The notes beneath the pieces are model-generated. The model saw only the letters and a list, made by a program, of their open reading frames with translations, was not told the DNA's origin and made no database searches. From contig DORE01000011.1 of NCBI GenBank assembly GCA_003514305.1, forward strand, positions 1-7,300: 7,300 nt of DNA. Direction: 5' to 3'. The translations under genes were made by a program, and so were the position numbers. Shown here in pieces: positions 1 through 5,635 of the stretch. The stretch is from Gammaproteobacteria bacterium (GTDB lineage Bacteria > Pseudomonadota > Gammaproteobacteria > Pseudomonadales > Pseudohongiellaceae). Positions within the stretch are counted from its first letter, which is position 1. Every line of letters begins with the position of its first letter.

Positions 1-19
1 TGATCAAACTCTTCAGTTT
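1..19 (-). rRNA. rrs: 16S rRNA gene, 5' end only (runs off left edge)
   Basis: Read on the minus strand, these bases are AAACTGAAGAGTTTGATCA. This matches the universal start of bacterial 16S rRNA (E. coli AAATTGAAGAGTTTGATCA, one difference), and it is the well-known 27F primer region. The mature 5' end is therefore placed at position 19 by alignment to E. coli numbering. Only 19 nucleotides lie inside the window. The match is short, but the promoter, boxA and leader found upstream on the same strand make the identification firm. The operon is transcribed leftward, in the same direction as tyrS. Confidence 0.93.
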
Positions 20-277
20 AATCTAAAAAGTTGCCTCTTTCTTACCGCTGTCAGTACTACAAACGCTGACAAAGAAAACGACCACTACAAATGTGCTCAA
101 AGATTAAGAAACTACTGCTGTCTTGCTCTCTACTACCGATAAAAGGTAATGAGAAACAATTAAGCTTAATATTTAAAATAAATTAACGCAGTTGCTTACT
201 TTGATGGTTCTGAAAGGCTTCCAGTAAAAACTGTTGGCCAGAACCTAAGTTTAATTAGATCCCGTGAACCGCTCTAG

Positions 278-300
278 CAAGCACCCACCTCTATTGCTTG
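278..300 (-). other. post-boxA hairpin in rrn leader
   Basis: On the transcript, CAAGCA (300-295) and TGCTTG (283-278) form a perfect 6-bp inverted repeat around an 11-nt loop. It begins 5 nt after the boxA region. A similar CAAGCA...GGGTGCTTG arrangement follows boxA in Pseudomonas leaders from memory, so it is probably a conserved leader stem related to boxC and 16S processing. The pairing is seen directly; the role is inferred. Confidence 0.5.
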
Positions 301-305
301 ATTTT

Positions 306-320
306 CTTTTTAAAGAGCCA
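306..320 (-). promoter_or_regulatory. rrn boxA antitermination element
   Basis: The minus strand reads TGGCTCTTTAAAAAG, containing GCTCTTTAA. This matches the rRNA boxA core (E. coli TGCTCTTTAACAA), which binds NusB/NusE (S10) and recruits the rRNA antitermination complex. Its position, about 30 nt after the predicted start site and 290 nt before 16S, is as expected for an rrn leader. Confidence 0.85.
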
Positions 321-328
321 AATAACCC

Positions 329-346
329 CCGTGACTTACGTCATGG
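329..346 (-). other. boxB-like hairpin upstream of boxA
   Basis: The transcript can fold as TGAC-GTAA-GTCA (343-332), a 4-bp stem closed by a GUAA loop that fits the GNRA class. After one A·C mismatch, two more C-G pairs extend the stem to 346/329. It sits at the very start of the leader and ends 8 nt before boxA. This is the boxB place in the E. coli rrn order boxB-boxA-boxC. The fold is seen in the sequence; the boxB role is inferred. Confidence 0.45.
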
Positions 347-383
347 AGGAGGCGCATTATACGCACTTAGTGTTGCTTAGCAA
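347..383 (-). promoter_or_regulatory. rrn P1 promoter (sigma-70 type)
   Basis: On the minus strand, a perfect -10 box TATAAT (361-356) lies 16 bp from a -35 box TTGCTA (383-378). The 16-bp spacing is the one typical of rrn P1 promoters. The discriminator after the -10 reads GCGCCTCC, almost the same as E. coli rrnB P1 (GCGCCACC). That GC-rich discriminator makes rRNA initiation sensitive to ppGpp/DksA and to initiating NTP level. By analogy the start site falls near 347. The -35 sits inside an 11-nt palindrome TTGCTTAGCAA (373-383). Confidence 0.9.
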
Positions 384-384
384 G

Positions 385-412
385 CGATAAGCAGATAAAT
401 AAGAGATAAATC
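385..412 (-). promoter_or_regulatory. UP element of rrn P1
   Basis: The block just upstream of the -35 is A/T-rich. It contains a direct repeat AGATAAAT at 393-400 and 404-411, start to start 11 bp, about one helical turn, plus a third GATAA at 386-390. Relative to the inferred start site this covers roughly -38 to -65, matching and slightly exceeding the -38 to -59 UP element bound by the RNA polymerase alpha C-terminal domains in E. coli rrn promoters. FIS sites may lie further upstream, but I could not identify one with confidence. Confidence 0.65.
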
Positions 413-437
413 GTCCAGATCCACCTAATATGCCTGC

Positions 438-458
438 AGGCCAAGTAAATCGTGGCCT
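438..458. repeat. inverted repeat between tyrS and rrn P1 (proximal to rrn)
   Basis: AGGCCA (438-443) and TGGCCT (453-458) are perfect 6-bp inverted arms around a 9-nt loop. The left arm overlaps a 10-bp palindrome GCCTGCAGGC (432-441). Read with tyrS (minus strand) no T-tract follows, so it is not a classic intrinsic terminator in that direction. It may be a tyrS 3'-end stem or a protein-binding site upstream of the rrn promoter. Confidence 0.4.
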
Positions 459-460
459 TT

Positions 461-485
461 AATCTGAACAATATCCGTTCAGACT
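461..485. repeat. inverted repeat between tyrS and rrn P1 (proximal to tyrS)
   Basis: AATCTGAAC (461-469) and GTTCAGACT (477-485) form a 9-bp stem, with one G·U pair on the minus-strand transcript, around a 7-nt loop. It lies about 110 bp past the tyrS stop and starts 2 bp after the neighbouring inverted repeat. A strong stem at the 3' side of tyrS suggests transcript-end formation or 3'-end protection, but only two U residues precede an A-rich run, so Rho-independent termination is uncertain. The rest of 413-592 shows no ORF or RNA gene that I can support. Confidence 0.45.
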
Positions 486-592
486 CTCCCCTGAACACAG
501 CTTTCATGCCGTTACTCGAAGGAAGAGCGATCTTAGCTTATGCATGGCCTACGCACAACCAGATAACGGCCAGTATAGCCTCTTAAGCTGAA

Positions 593-1882
593 CTAAAAGC
601 GCGGGAATTTCGCCAAATGAAACAGCTTCTTGCCCCTTTTCAGGATCAGGTACTGCCCATACAAAGCTTGCGACCTCGAAAGCTCGGTGTCTGCCAAAGA
701 AAGCAATTGTCCATTGACACTGATAGCGTTGTTGCCGATAAACTCCCGAGCCATCTTGTTGGATTTTGCCAAACCAGTTCGCACCAATGCATCTACGAGA
801 CCCACGGACTGTGCTTCGAATTGCGTGCACGGCAGCCCGTCCAGCTCTAACTGGGCCAGATCGCTTTCTTTCAGGCTGCCAATATCGCCAGAAAACAGCG
901 CGTTACTGATGCGCGCCGCCGCGGTGTAGCCTTCTTCACCATGCACCAGCTCAGTGGCCTCGCGAGCCAGGACACCCTGAGCCTCGCGCCGACCCTGGGC
1001 TTCCGCGTCGCTTCGCAATATCTCCTCAATCTCTTGGAACGACAGAAAAGTGAAATAGCGCAGGAACTTGTAAACATCTGCATCTGCAACGTTAAGCCAA
1101 AATTGATAGAAAGCGTATGGCGAAGTCTTAGTGGGGCTAATCCATATTGTGCCGGACTCCGTCTTGCCGAACTTACTGCCGTTAGCCTTAGTCACCAATG
1201 GGGTTGTTACCCCGTAAACATGCTGCTGGTACATACGGCGGGTCAGATCAATACCACCCGTGATGTTGCCCCACTGATCGCTCCCTCCGACCTGAACAGT
1301 GCAATTATAGCGCTTGTTCAACTCAGAAAAATCAAAGGATTGCAGCAACATATAGCTAAATTCAGTAAACGAAATGCCGTCACCCTCACGATCGATGCGC
1401 TGCTTAACCGACTCCTTCTGAATCATGGCGTTGACTGAGAAGTGCTTGCCCACATCTCGCAGAAAGCGCAACACATCATAGCCCTGAGTCCAATCTAGAT
1501 TATTAGCCAAAATTGCGGAATTGCTGCCGCAATCAAAATCAAGAAATTGGCTTAACTGCGGTTTCAGCCGCTCCACCCAGGACTCAACTATCTCGGTCGA
1601 GTTCAGATTACGCTCGTTGGATTTGAAACTTGGATCACCGATAAGGCCGGTTGCTCCACCAACAAGCGCAATGGGTTGATGCCCTGCCATCTGAAAGCGT
1701 TTCAGCGCCAGTAACGGCACCATGCTGCCGACATGAAGGCTCTCCGCAGTTGGATCGAACCCGCAATATATTGTGCGACTATTAGAGAGCAGATGCTCCC
1801 TAACATTTTCACCGCCCGCCAACTGAACTAAAAGACCTCGATCTTCCAAATCAGCAATGATGTCGATAACAGCCTCGGTCAT
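593..1882 (-). CDS. tyrS: Tyrosine--tRNA ligase
   Basis: Class I aminoacyl-tRNA synthetase that attaches tyrosine to tRNA-Tyr in the cytosol. The start used is the ATG at 1882. It gives 429 residues, close to E. coli TyrS (424), and begins MTEAVIDIIADLEDRGL, as in E. coli-type TyrS. The frame is open to an upstream ATG at 1957, but that adds 25 residues unlike the family. Visible motifs are YCGFDPTAESLHVGS (39-53, with the HIGH-like HVGS), the tyrosine pocket QVGGSDQWGNI (197-207), the KMSKS-equivalent KFGKT (237-241, the same as in E. coli) and a C-terminal S4-like RNA-binding domain (about 360-420). The ribosome binding site is weak (AGGG 12 nt upstream). The gene is divergent from the peptidase gene and points at the rRNA operon. 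It is the E. coli-like TyrS type, not the longer-linker type I recall as common in Pseudomonas. Confidence 0.97.
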   Translation of the reverse strand: MTEAVIDIIADLEDRGLLVQLAGGENVREHLLSNSRTIYCGFDPTAESLHVGSMVPLLALKRFQMAGHQPIALVGGATGLIGDPSFKSNERNLNSTEIVESWVERLKPQLSQFLDFDCGSNSAILANNLDWTQGYDVLRFLRDVGKHFSVNAMIQKESVKQRIDREGDGISFTEFSYMLLQSFDFSELNKRYNCTVQVGGSDQWGNITGGIDLTRRMYQQHVYGVTTPLVTKANGSKFGKTESGTIWISPTKTSPYAFYQFWLNVADADVYKFLRYFTFLSFQEIEEILRSDAEAQGRREAQGVLAREATELVHGEEGYTAAARISNALFSGDIGSLKESDLAQLELDGLPCTQFEAQSVGLVDALVRTGLAKSNKMAREFIGNNAISVNGQLLSLADTELSRSQALYGQYLILKRGKKLFHLAKFPRF

Positions 1883-1968
1883 GTGTTGTTTAAACCCTAA
1901 GAATTGTTGTGCAACTGCCGAACAGGAGAGAAAGCGGCGTACTGCGAGCCGGAACACTCGCTAACGAT

Positions 1969-1998
1969 ATTATACTAAAGTCTTGCGTTTCGGGGAAA
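1969..1998 (-). promoter_or_regulatory. probable tyrS promoter
   Basis: A perfect TATAAT is read on the minus strand at 1974-1969. It lies about 87 bp upstream of the tyrS ATG at 1882, implying a leader of roughly 80 nt. The best -35 candidate is TTTCCC (1998-1993, 18-bp spacing), which is poor, so this is a -10-driven call. No start-proximal attenuator or T-box is recognisable, and T-boxes are not expected in this group. Confidence 0.45.
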
Positions 1999-2023
1999 AT
2001 CGAATATGCAAGCACGAGCACGT

Positions 2024-2032
2024 TGTTATAAT
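2024..2032 (+). promoter_or_regulatory. probable extended -10 promoter for the mepM-anmK unit
   Basis: TGTTATAAT (2024-2032) is an extended -10 element (TGn plus TATAAT) about 79 bp ahead of the peptidase ATG. No good -35 is visible at 16-18 bp, which fits extended -10 promoters, since these depend less on a -35. The tyrS -10 lies only about 50 bp away on the other strand, so the two promoters are back to back. Confidence 0.5.
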
Positions 2033-2110
2033 GCCGCCCATTTTGCTCCTAGATCGTTCGCGCGGGTGAATACCTGGGTTACCTAGAGTTACAGAAGTAT
2101 AAACACTAAC

Positions 2111-3523
2111 ATGCATTTAATTGACGTGACAAAGCAGTTTGTAAAGCGGTATTGCGCACCGCGCCTCCTAAGAGCCGTGAGTTGTGTAGCCGTCTTAACT
2201 GCTGTTCTACTGCTTCTAGCAATTCACAAAGAGCCAGCTCTCACAGATCAAGCGAAAATGACAACTCCTGCCAAAACAGGCTCTAAGATCAGAGGATCAG
2301 GCGCTAGCAATATTAGCGTGGTCGGAGGTATTAGTGTCAGCAGTTCAAACCCGGCAGGGTCTCCCAAGCAGAAAGCGACGAACGATACGGCCGTTCTGAC
2401 GGATTCTTTATCATGGCAAACCGTCGTGGTTCAAAGCGGCGATAACCTCTCTGCGATTTTCAAACAGGTTGGATTAAGCGATCAGGATATGTTCCGGATA
2501 CTTAATAGCTCAGAGCAAGCTACCGTGCTAAATCGCCTGTTCCCTGGATATCAGTTGGATTTTTTGATTCCGAAAAGCGGCAGGCTAGAGCAGCTAAGGG
2601 TGCTTAAATCCGCCCTGGACGGCGTCATTTTTACCCGGAAAAATCAAGGATATGAGGTTGAAAACATCGTAAAAGTCGCAGACCTCGAGGAAACCTTTCG
2701 GACTGGGACTGTCTCCGACAATCTCTTCATGGCCGGCCAAAAGGAAAACATTCCAACGGAACTGATCATGGAGATGGCCAATATATTTGGCGGTGTCATT
2801 GATTTCATCCTCGACCCTAGGCGAGGGGATCAATTCAGTATTCTCTATGAGGAGAAATATCTTGATGGCATATATCTTGGCCACGGGAACATCCTTGCAA
2901 TTCAATATGTAAACGCCGGTAAGGTGTTCAATGCTATTCGCTACATCAATGACGAAGGCAACGCCGGGTACTACTCGCTGGAAGGGGTAAGCATGCGCAA
3001 AGCATTTTTACGCAGCCCGCTCGATTTCTTTCGAATCAGTTCCGACTTCAACCCACGTCGATACCACCCTATTCTCAATACCATCCGCGCTCATAAAGGT
3101 ATTGATTACGCTGCTCCAACAGGAACTCCAGTGCGCGCCACCAGTGATGGCAGAGTCACATGGGCGGCTCGAAATGGCTCTTTTGGCAATCTGGTCGTGG
3201 TCAACCACGAAGGTGGCTTTGAGACCAAGTATGCCCACCTGTCGCGCTTTGCAGTCAAAAAAGGACAAAAAGTCCGACAAGGCGAGGTCATCGCCTACGT
3301 CGGCGCCACCGGTGGAGCGACCGGCCCGCATTTACACTATGAATTTCTGATGAGTGGCGTCTATCAAAATCCCAGCACGATCCTTGACGAACTTCCTAAG
3401 GCGGTTTCCATCGAGGAAGAGGAGAAGGATCGGTTTTGGAGACAAACCGCAAGACTGCGCCGCCATATTCGAAGTCTCAACAGCGGCCTGCTGTTCACGC
3501 TAAATCAGTCCAGCGCGGAATGA
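2111..3523 (+). CDS. mepM: M23 family murein DD-endopeptidase, MepM-like
   Basis: Predicted inner-membrane-anchored periplasmic zinc endopeptidase that cuts peptide cross-links in peptidoglycan so the wall can expand. The 470 residues start with a basic N-terminus and one hydrophobic segment (about 20-38), then a Ser/Gly/Thr-rich linker (about 50-100). A LysM/OapA-like region (about 102-155, with the typical VQSGDNLSAIF) and a middle domain (about 190-295) follow. The C-terminal M23 domain (about 305-425) has HKGID (H328, D332 as zinc ligands), H376 in YAHLS and HLH (407-409), so all expected metal and catalytic residues are present. SSDFNPRR before the domain and GPHLHYE within it are very like E. 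coli MepM. A roughly 45-residue acidic-then-basic tail follows the domain. It is first in an operon with anmK. The ribosome binding site is weak. The symbol is by homology; other M23 paralogues are possible. Confidence 0.88.
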   Translation: MHLIDVTKQFVKRYCAPRLLRAVSCVAVLTAVLLLLAIHKEPALTDQAKMTTPAKTGSKIRGSGASNISVVGGISVSSSNPAGSPKQKATNDTAVLTDSLSWQTVVVQSGDNLSAIFKQVGLSDQDMFRILNSSEQATVLNRLFPGYQLDFLIPKSGRLEQLRVLKSALDGVIFTRKNQGYEVENIVKVADLEETFRTGTVSDNLFMAGQKENIPTELIMEMANIFGGVIDFILDPRRGDQFSILYEEKYLDGIYLGHGNILAIQYVNAGKVFNAIRYINDEGNAGYYSLEGVSMRKAFLRSPLDFFRISSDFNPRRYHPILNTIRAHKGIDYAAPTGTPVRATSDGRVTWAARNGSFGNLVVVNHEGGFETKYAHLSRFAVKKGQKVRQGEVIAYVGATGGATGPHLHYEFLMSGVYQNPSTILDELPKAVSIEEEEKDRFWRQTARLRRHIRSLNSGLLFTLNQSSAE

Positions 3524-3529
3524 ACCGAT

Positions 3530-4639
3530 ATGTCGACTAAAGAGCTTTACATCGGACTGCTCTCAGGAACCAGCGTTGACGCCGTGGACGCGGTAGTGGT
3601 TAATCTGGCTCCGCCCACTCCTGCACTGATTGCTACTCACAGTCAGCCTATTGCAGGCAGACTCCGTGCCGCGATATTAAAATTGTGCGGCGGAAGCGCC
3701 ATTGGATTGCAAGAGCTTGGCGAGACGCACATCGAGCTTGGCGAGGTATTTGCTCAGGCTAGCATGAACTTGCTCGAGATCACCGGCATCGCTGCCGAAG
3801 AAATCTTAGCCATTGGCAGCCATGGACAAACAGTTTGGCACGAACCAAATGGAGACAAGCCATTCACTTTGCAGATCGGAGACGCCAACACGATTGCTGA
3901 ACGCACTGGGATTACCACGGTTTCAGACTTTCGCGGTCGCGATATTGCGGCCGGTGGCCAGGGCGCACCTTTGGCACCTTTGCTGCATCACAACAGGTTT
4001 GCTTCTGCTCACGTCAGCCGGGCAATCATTAATATCGGAGGCATTAGCAACATCACATTTTTGAGTCCCAAAACTTCCGCCATCGCGTTTGATTCAGGGC
4101 CGGGCAACGTGCTGATGGACTGGTGGACAGCCAAGCATAAAGGCCGCAATTTTGATAAAAACGGGAGTTGGGCGCGCGAGGGAAAGGTCCACGAGGAACT
4201 GCTCGCCAGTCTTCAGCAAGACGCCTATTTCACGAGAAGAGCTCCCAAAAGCACCGGCCGGGAGTTGTTTAACGGCGCATGGCTTGAGGCAGCACTTAAG
4301 TCGCTAAATAAATCCGTTACGCCGGTTGATGTTCAGGCTACCCTGGCCCAACTTACGATAAGTTCTTTAGTCAACGCGCTTGAAGGACACGGTGACGTTG
4401 AAGAAGTCTATGTTTGCGGCGGTGGTGCTCACAACCAAACGTTAATGGAAGGTCTGACGAAAGCCCTTGCTCCCAAAAAGGTGACAACGACCGAGGCGCT
4501 CGGAATACACCCTGATTGGGTAGAGGCTATTGCGTTCGCATGGATCGCCAAACAAACGATCGAAGGCACAGCGGTAGACACGTCCGCGTACACAGGCGCA
4601 AGGGCGCCGGCAGTGCTGGGCGCGATTTACCAAGGCTAG
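3530..4639 (+). CDS. anmK: Anhydro-N-acetylmuramic acid kinase
   Basis: Cytosolic sugar kinase of peptidoglycan recycling. It opens the 1,6-anhydro ring of anhydro-MurNAc, released by lytic transglycosylases, and phosphorylates it to MurNAc-6-phosphate. The 369 residues match the family length (about 365-370). Visible blocks are the N-terminal phosphate-binding loop GLLSGTSVDAVDAV (9-22; the usual form is GLMSGTSLDGVD), GSHGQTVWHEP (97-107), the FRGRDIAAGGQGAPLAP region (134-150), NIGGISNI (168-175), FDSGPGNVLMD (187-197, conserved acidic residues) and the second nucleotide loop VYVCGGGAHNQTLMEGL. The ATG follows the peptidase stop by 6 bp, with GGAA 9 nt upstream overlapping the end of that gene, so the two are almost surely co-transcribed. 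This pairs a wall-opening enzyme with a wall-recycling enzyme. Confidence 0.96.
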   Translation: MSTKELYIGLLSGTSVDAVDAVVVNLAPPTPALIATHSQPIAGRLRAAILKLCGGSAIGLQELGETHIELGEVFAQASMNLLEITGIAAEEILAIGSHGQTVWHEPNGDKPFTLQIGDANTIAERTGITTVSDFRGRDIAAGGQGAPLAPLLHHNRFASAHVSRAIINIGGISNITFLSPKTSAIAFDSGPGNVLMDWWTAKHKGRNFDKNGSWAREGKVHEELLASLQQDAYFTRRAPKSTGRELFNGAWLEAALKSLNKSVTPVDVQATLAQLTISSLVNALEGHGDVEEVYVCGGGAHNQTLMEGLTKALAPKKVTTTEALGIHPDWVEAIAFAWIAKQTIEGTAVDTSAYTGARAPAVLGAIYQG

Positions 4640-4675
4640 ATCACAGGCAGAACAGAACGTTAGTCACAAAGCCCT

Positions 4676-4703
4676 AAACAAAGCCGCGTTATCACTTTGC
4701 GGC
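4676..4703 (-). terminator. terminator-like hairpin after erpA
   Basis: On the minus strand GCCGC (4703-4699) pairs with GCGGC (4687-4683) around an 11-nt loop, followed at once by TTTGTTT (4682-4676). The position, 24 bp past the erpA stop, and the T-rich tail fit a Rho-independent terminator for the leftward operon, though the stem is only 5 bp. On the plus strand, a weaker overlapping stem (CGGC 4700-4703 with GCCG 4713-4716, then ATTTT) could serve anmK. Convergent ends packed together like this are common. Confidence 0.5.
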
Positions 4704-4726
4704 AGAAACGCAGCCGATTTTGCCGA

Positions 4727-5080
4727 TCAAATCGAGAAAGATGCGCCACATCCACATGTTGTAGTCGCCATGGGGTTATCCACAACAAAACGGGCGCCCC
4801 CCAAACCCTCTATGTAATCAATCTTTGCGCCCACAAGGTACTGGTAGCTCAAGGGGTCTACCAACAATTCCGCGCCGTTGGTTGCAATGACAGTGTCATC
4901 TTCATTGACGATTTCATCGAAAGAAAAACCATACTGAAACCCAGAGCAACCACCGCCGGTAACAAAAACCCGTAACTTCAAGCTTTCGTTATCTTCCTCA
5001 GCGATCAGACTCTTGACTTTATCCGCGGCGTTATCGGTAAAGGTCATAGTGACCGGTTCTGCTGTTTGAACTACTGACAA
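4727..5080 (-). CDS. erpA: Iron-sulfur cluster insertion protein ErpA
   Basis: A-type Fe-S carrier that receives clusters from the IscU/scaffold system and delivers them to apoproteins, in E. coli notably the isoprenoid enzymes IspG/IspH. The product is 117 residues and the family is about 114-120. The three cluster-ligand cysteines are present: C45 in GGGCSGFQY, and C109 and C111 in TTTCGCGASFSI at the C-terminus. The chosen start is TTG at 5080. It has AGAGG 5 nt upstream and gives MSVVQTAEP, resembling Pseudomonas ErpA (MSVESF...). The first in-frame ATG (residue 12, 5047) would trim the protein to 106 residues. It is the last gene of the minus-strand unit, 37 bp after bactofilin. No IscR site is evident. 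Confidence 0.96.
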   Translation of the reverse strand: MSVVQTAEPVTMTFTDNAADKVKSLIAEEDNESLKLRVFVTGGGCSGFQYGFSFDEIVNEDDTVIATNGAELLVDPLSYQYLVGAKIDYIEGLGGARFVVDNPMATTTCGCGASFSI

Positions 5081-5085
5081 TGAAA

Positions 5086-5090
5086 CCTCT
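5086..5090 (-). promoter_or_regulatory. ribosome binding site supporting TTG start of erpA
   Basis: AGAGG on the minus strand lies 5 nt before the TTG codon at 5080-5078. It is the site that decides for TTG over the downstream ATG at 5047-5045. Confidence 0.65.
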
Positions 5091-5117
5091 GCACGCTGTG
5101 AGTAACAGCCTTTATCA

Positions 5118-5564
5118 CTAATTCTGCTTTATAGAAGATCGCTGGAAAGGTAGCTTATTGCGATCTGCCCCAATAAGCTTGGTACCTGACTGACTTGATC
5201 CAATATGCATCAGATTACCATTCACCTCTGATCCCATAACCATCTCAATCAAATTGTAATATATGTTTCCCACTACCACCGCCTTAGCGGCCAGCTCTAT
5301 GTGGGTAGCAGAGCGCACGTCGCCCTGCACCAATCCATTGATCACAGCAGAAGGCACGCAGATCTCGCCTTCCACAGATCCATTTTCCGCGATGCGAATA
5401 AGAGCTGCGGAATCGTCCGCCGCATAGATATTGCCTTTCACTTTCCCTTCAATGATGAGTTCGCCAGTGAAATGAAGGTCCCCAACAATCTCGGTGCTGC
5501 GCGAGACTAGCGTGTGCGCGTGGCTTGGGTCCTGAGACAACGCGCCTTTCGACTTACCAAACAT
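5118..5564 (-). CDS. Bactofilin (polymer-forming cytoskeletal protein)
   Basis: Small bactofilin (old DUF583) of 148 residues. These proteins fold as a right-handed beta-helix and polymerise end to end without nucleotide, forming membrane-associated scaffolds that can position peptidoglycan enzymes. The beta-helix core spans about 23-122 and shows the usual periodic pattern: STEIVGDLHFTGELIIEGKV, GSVEGEI, NGLVQGDV, HIELAAKAVVVGNIYY and GSEVNGNL. Short polar tails flank it (1-22 and 123-148). The MFGKSKG start is typical of gammaproteobacterial members. The ATG has GGAG 8 nt upstream. It lies 71 bp after the DUF6776-like gene and 37 bp before erpA, all in one direction, so co-transcription is likely. 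The core match leaves little doubt about family; the cellular role is inferred. Confidence 0.93.
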   Translation of the reverse strand: MFGKSKGALSQDPSHAHTLVSRSTEIVGDLHFTGELIIEGKVKGNIYAADDSAALIRIAENGSVEGEICVPSAVINGLVQGDVRSATHIELAAKAVVVGNIYYNLIEMVMGSEVNGNLMHIGSSQSGTKLIGADRNKLPFQRSSIKQN

Positions 5565-5635
5565 TTGTTGTTCTCCAATATCCCATGATTTGCCGCAAAC
5601 CCGGCATTATCCTGAGCTCTTCGATTTATGGGTTA

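Larger units (their letters stand above)
20..347 (-). ncRNA. rrn operon leader (pre-rRNA 5' spacer)
   Basis: This is the transcribed spacer between the inferred P1 start site (about 347) and the mature 16S 5' end. It carries, in transcript order, a boxB-like hairpin, boxA and a post-boxA hairpin (separate entries). The minus-strand text around 279-304 (AATCAAGCAATAG, then GGTGGGTGCTTG) closely resembles Pseudomonas 16S leaders as I recall them. The remainder (20-277) has no ORF or recognisable gene. It is A/T-rich around 157-185 and contains a perfect 12-bp palindrome, ATTAAGCTTAAT, at 159-170. In known rrn operons the leader pairs with sequence 3' of 16S to form the RNase III processing stem; that partner lies outside the window, so this cannot be checked here. 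Confidence 0.8.

Noticed and set aside
941..1438. Plus-strand ORF of 165 codons antisense to tyrS
   Set aside because: It lies wholly inside tyrS on the opposite strand and resembles no protein. TyrS motifs run through the whole region, so this is a shadow frame.
1883..1957. 25-residue N-terminal extension of TyrS from the ATG at 1957
   Set aside because: The added residues do not fit the family start. The ATG at 1882 gives the usual length and N-terminal sequence.
3008..3331. Minus-strand ORF of 107 codons inside the peptidase gene
   Set aside because: It is antisense to the conserved M23 domain and its translation looks like no family.
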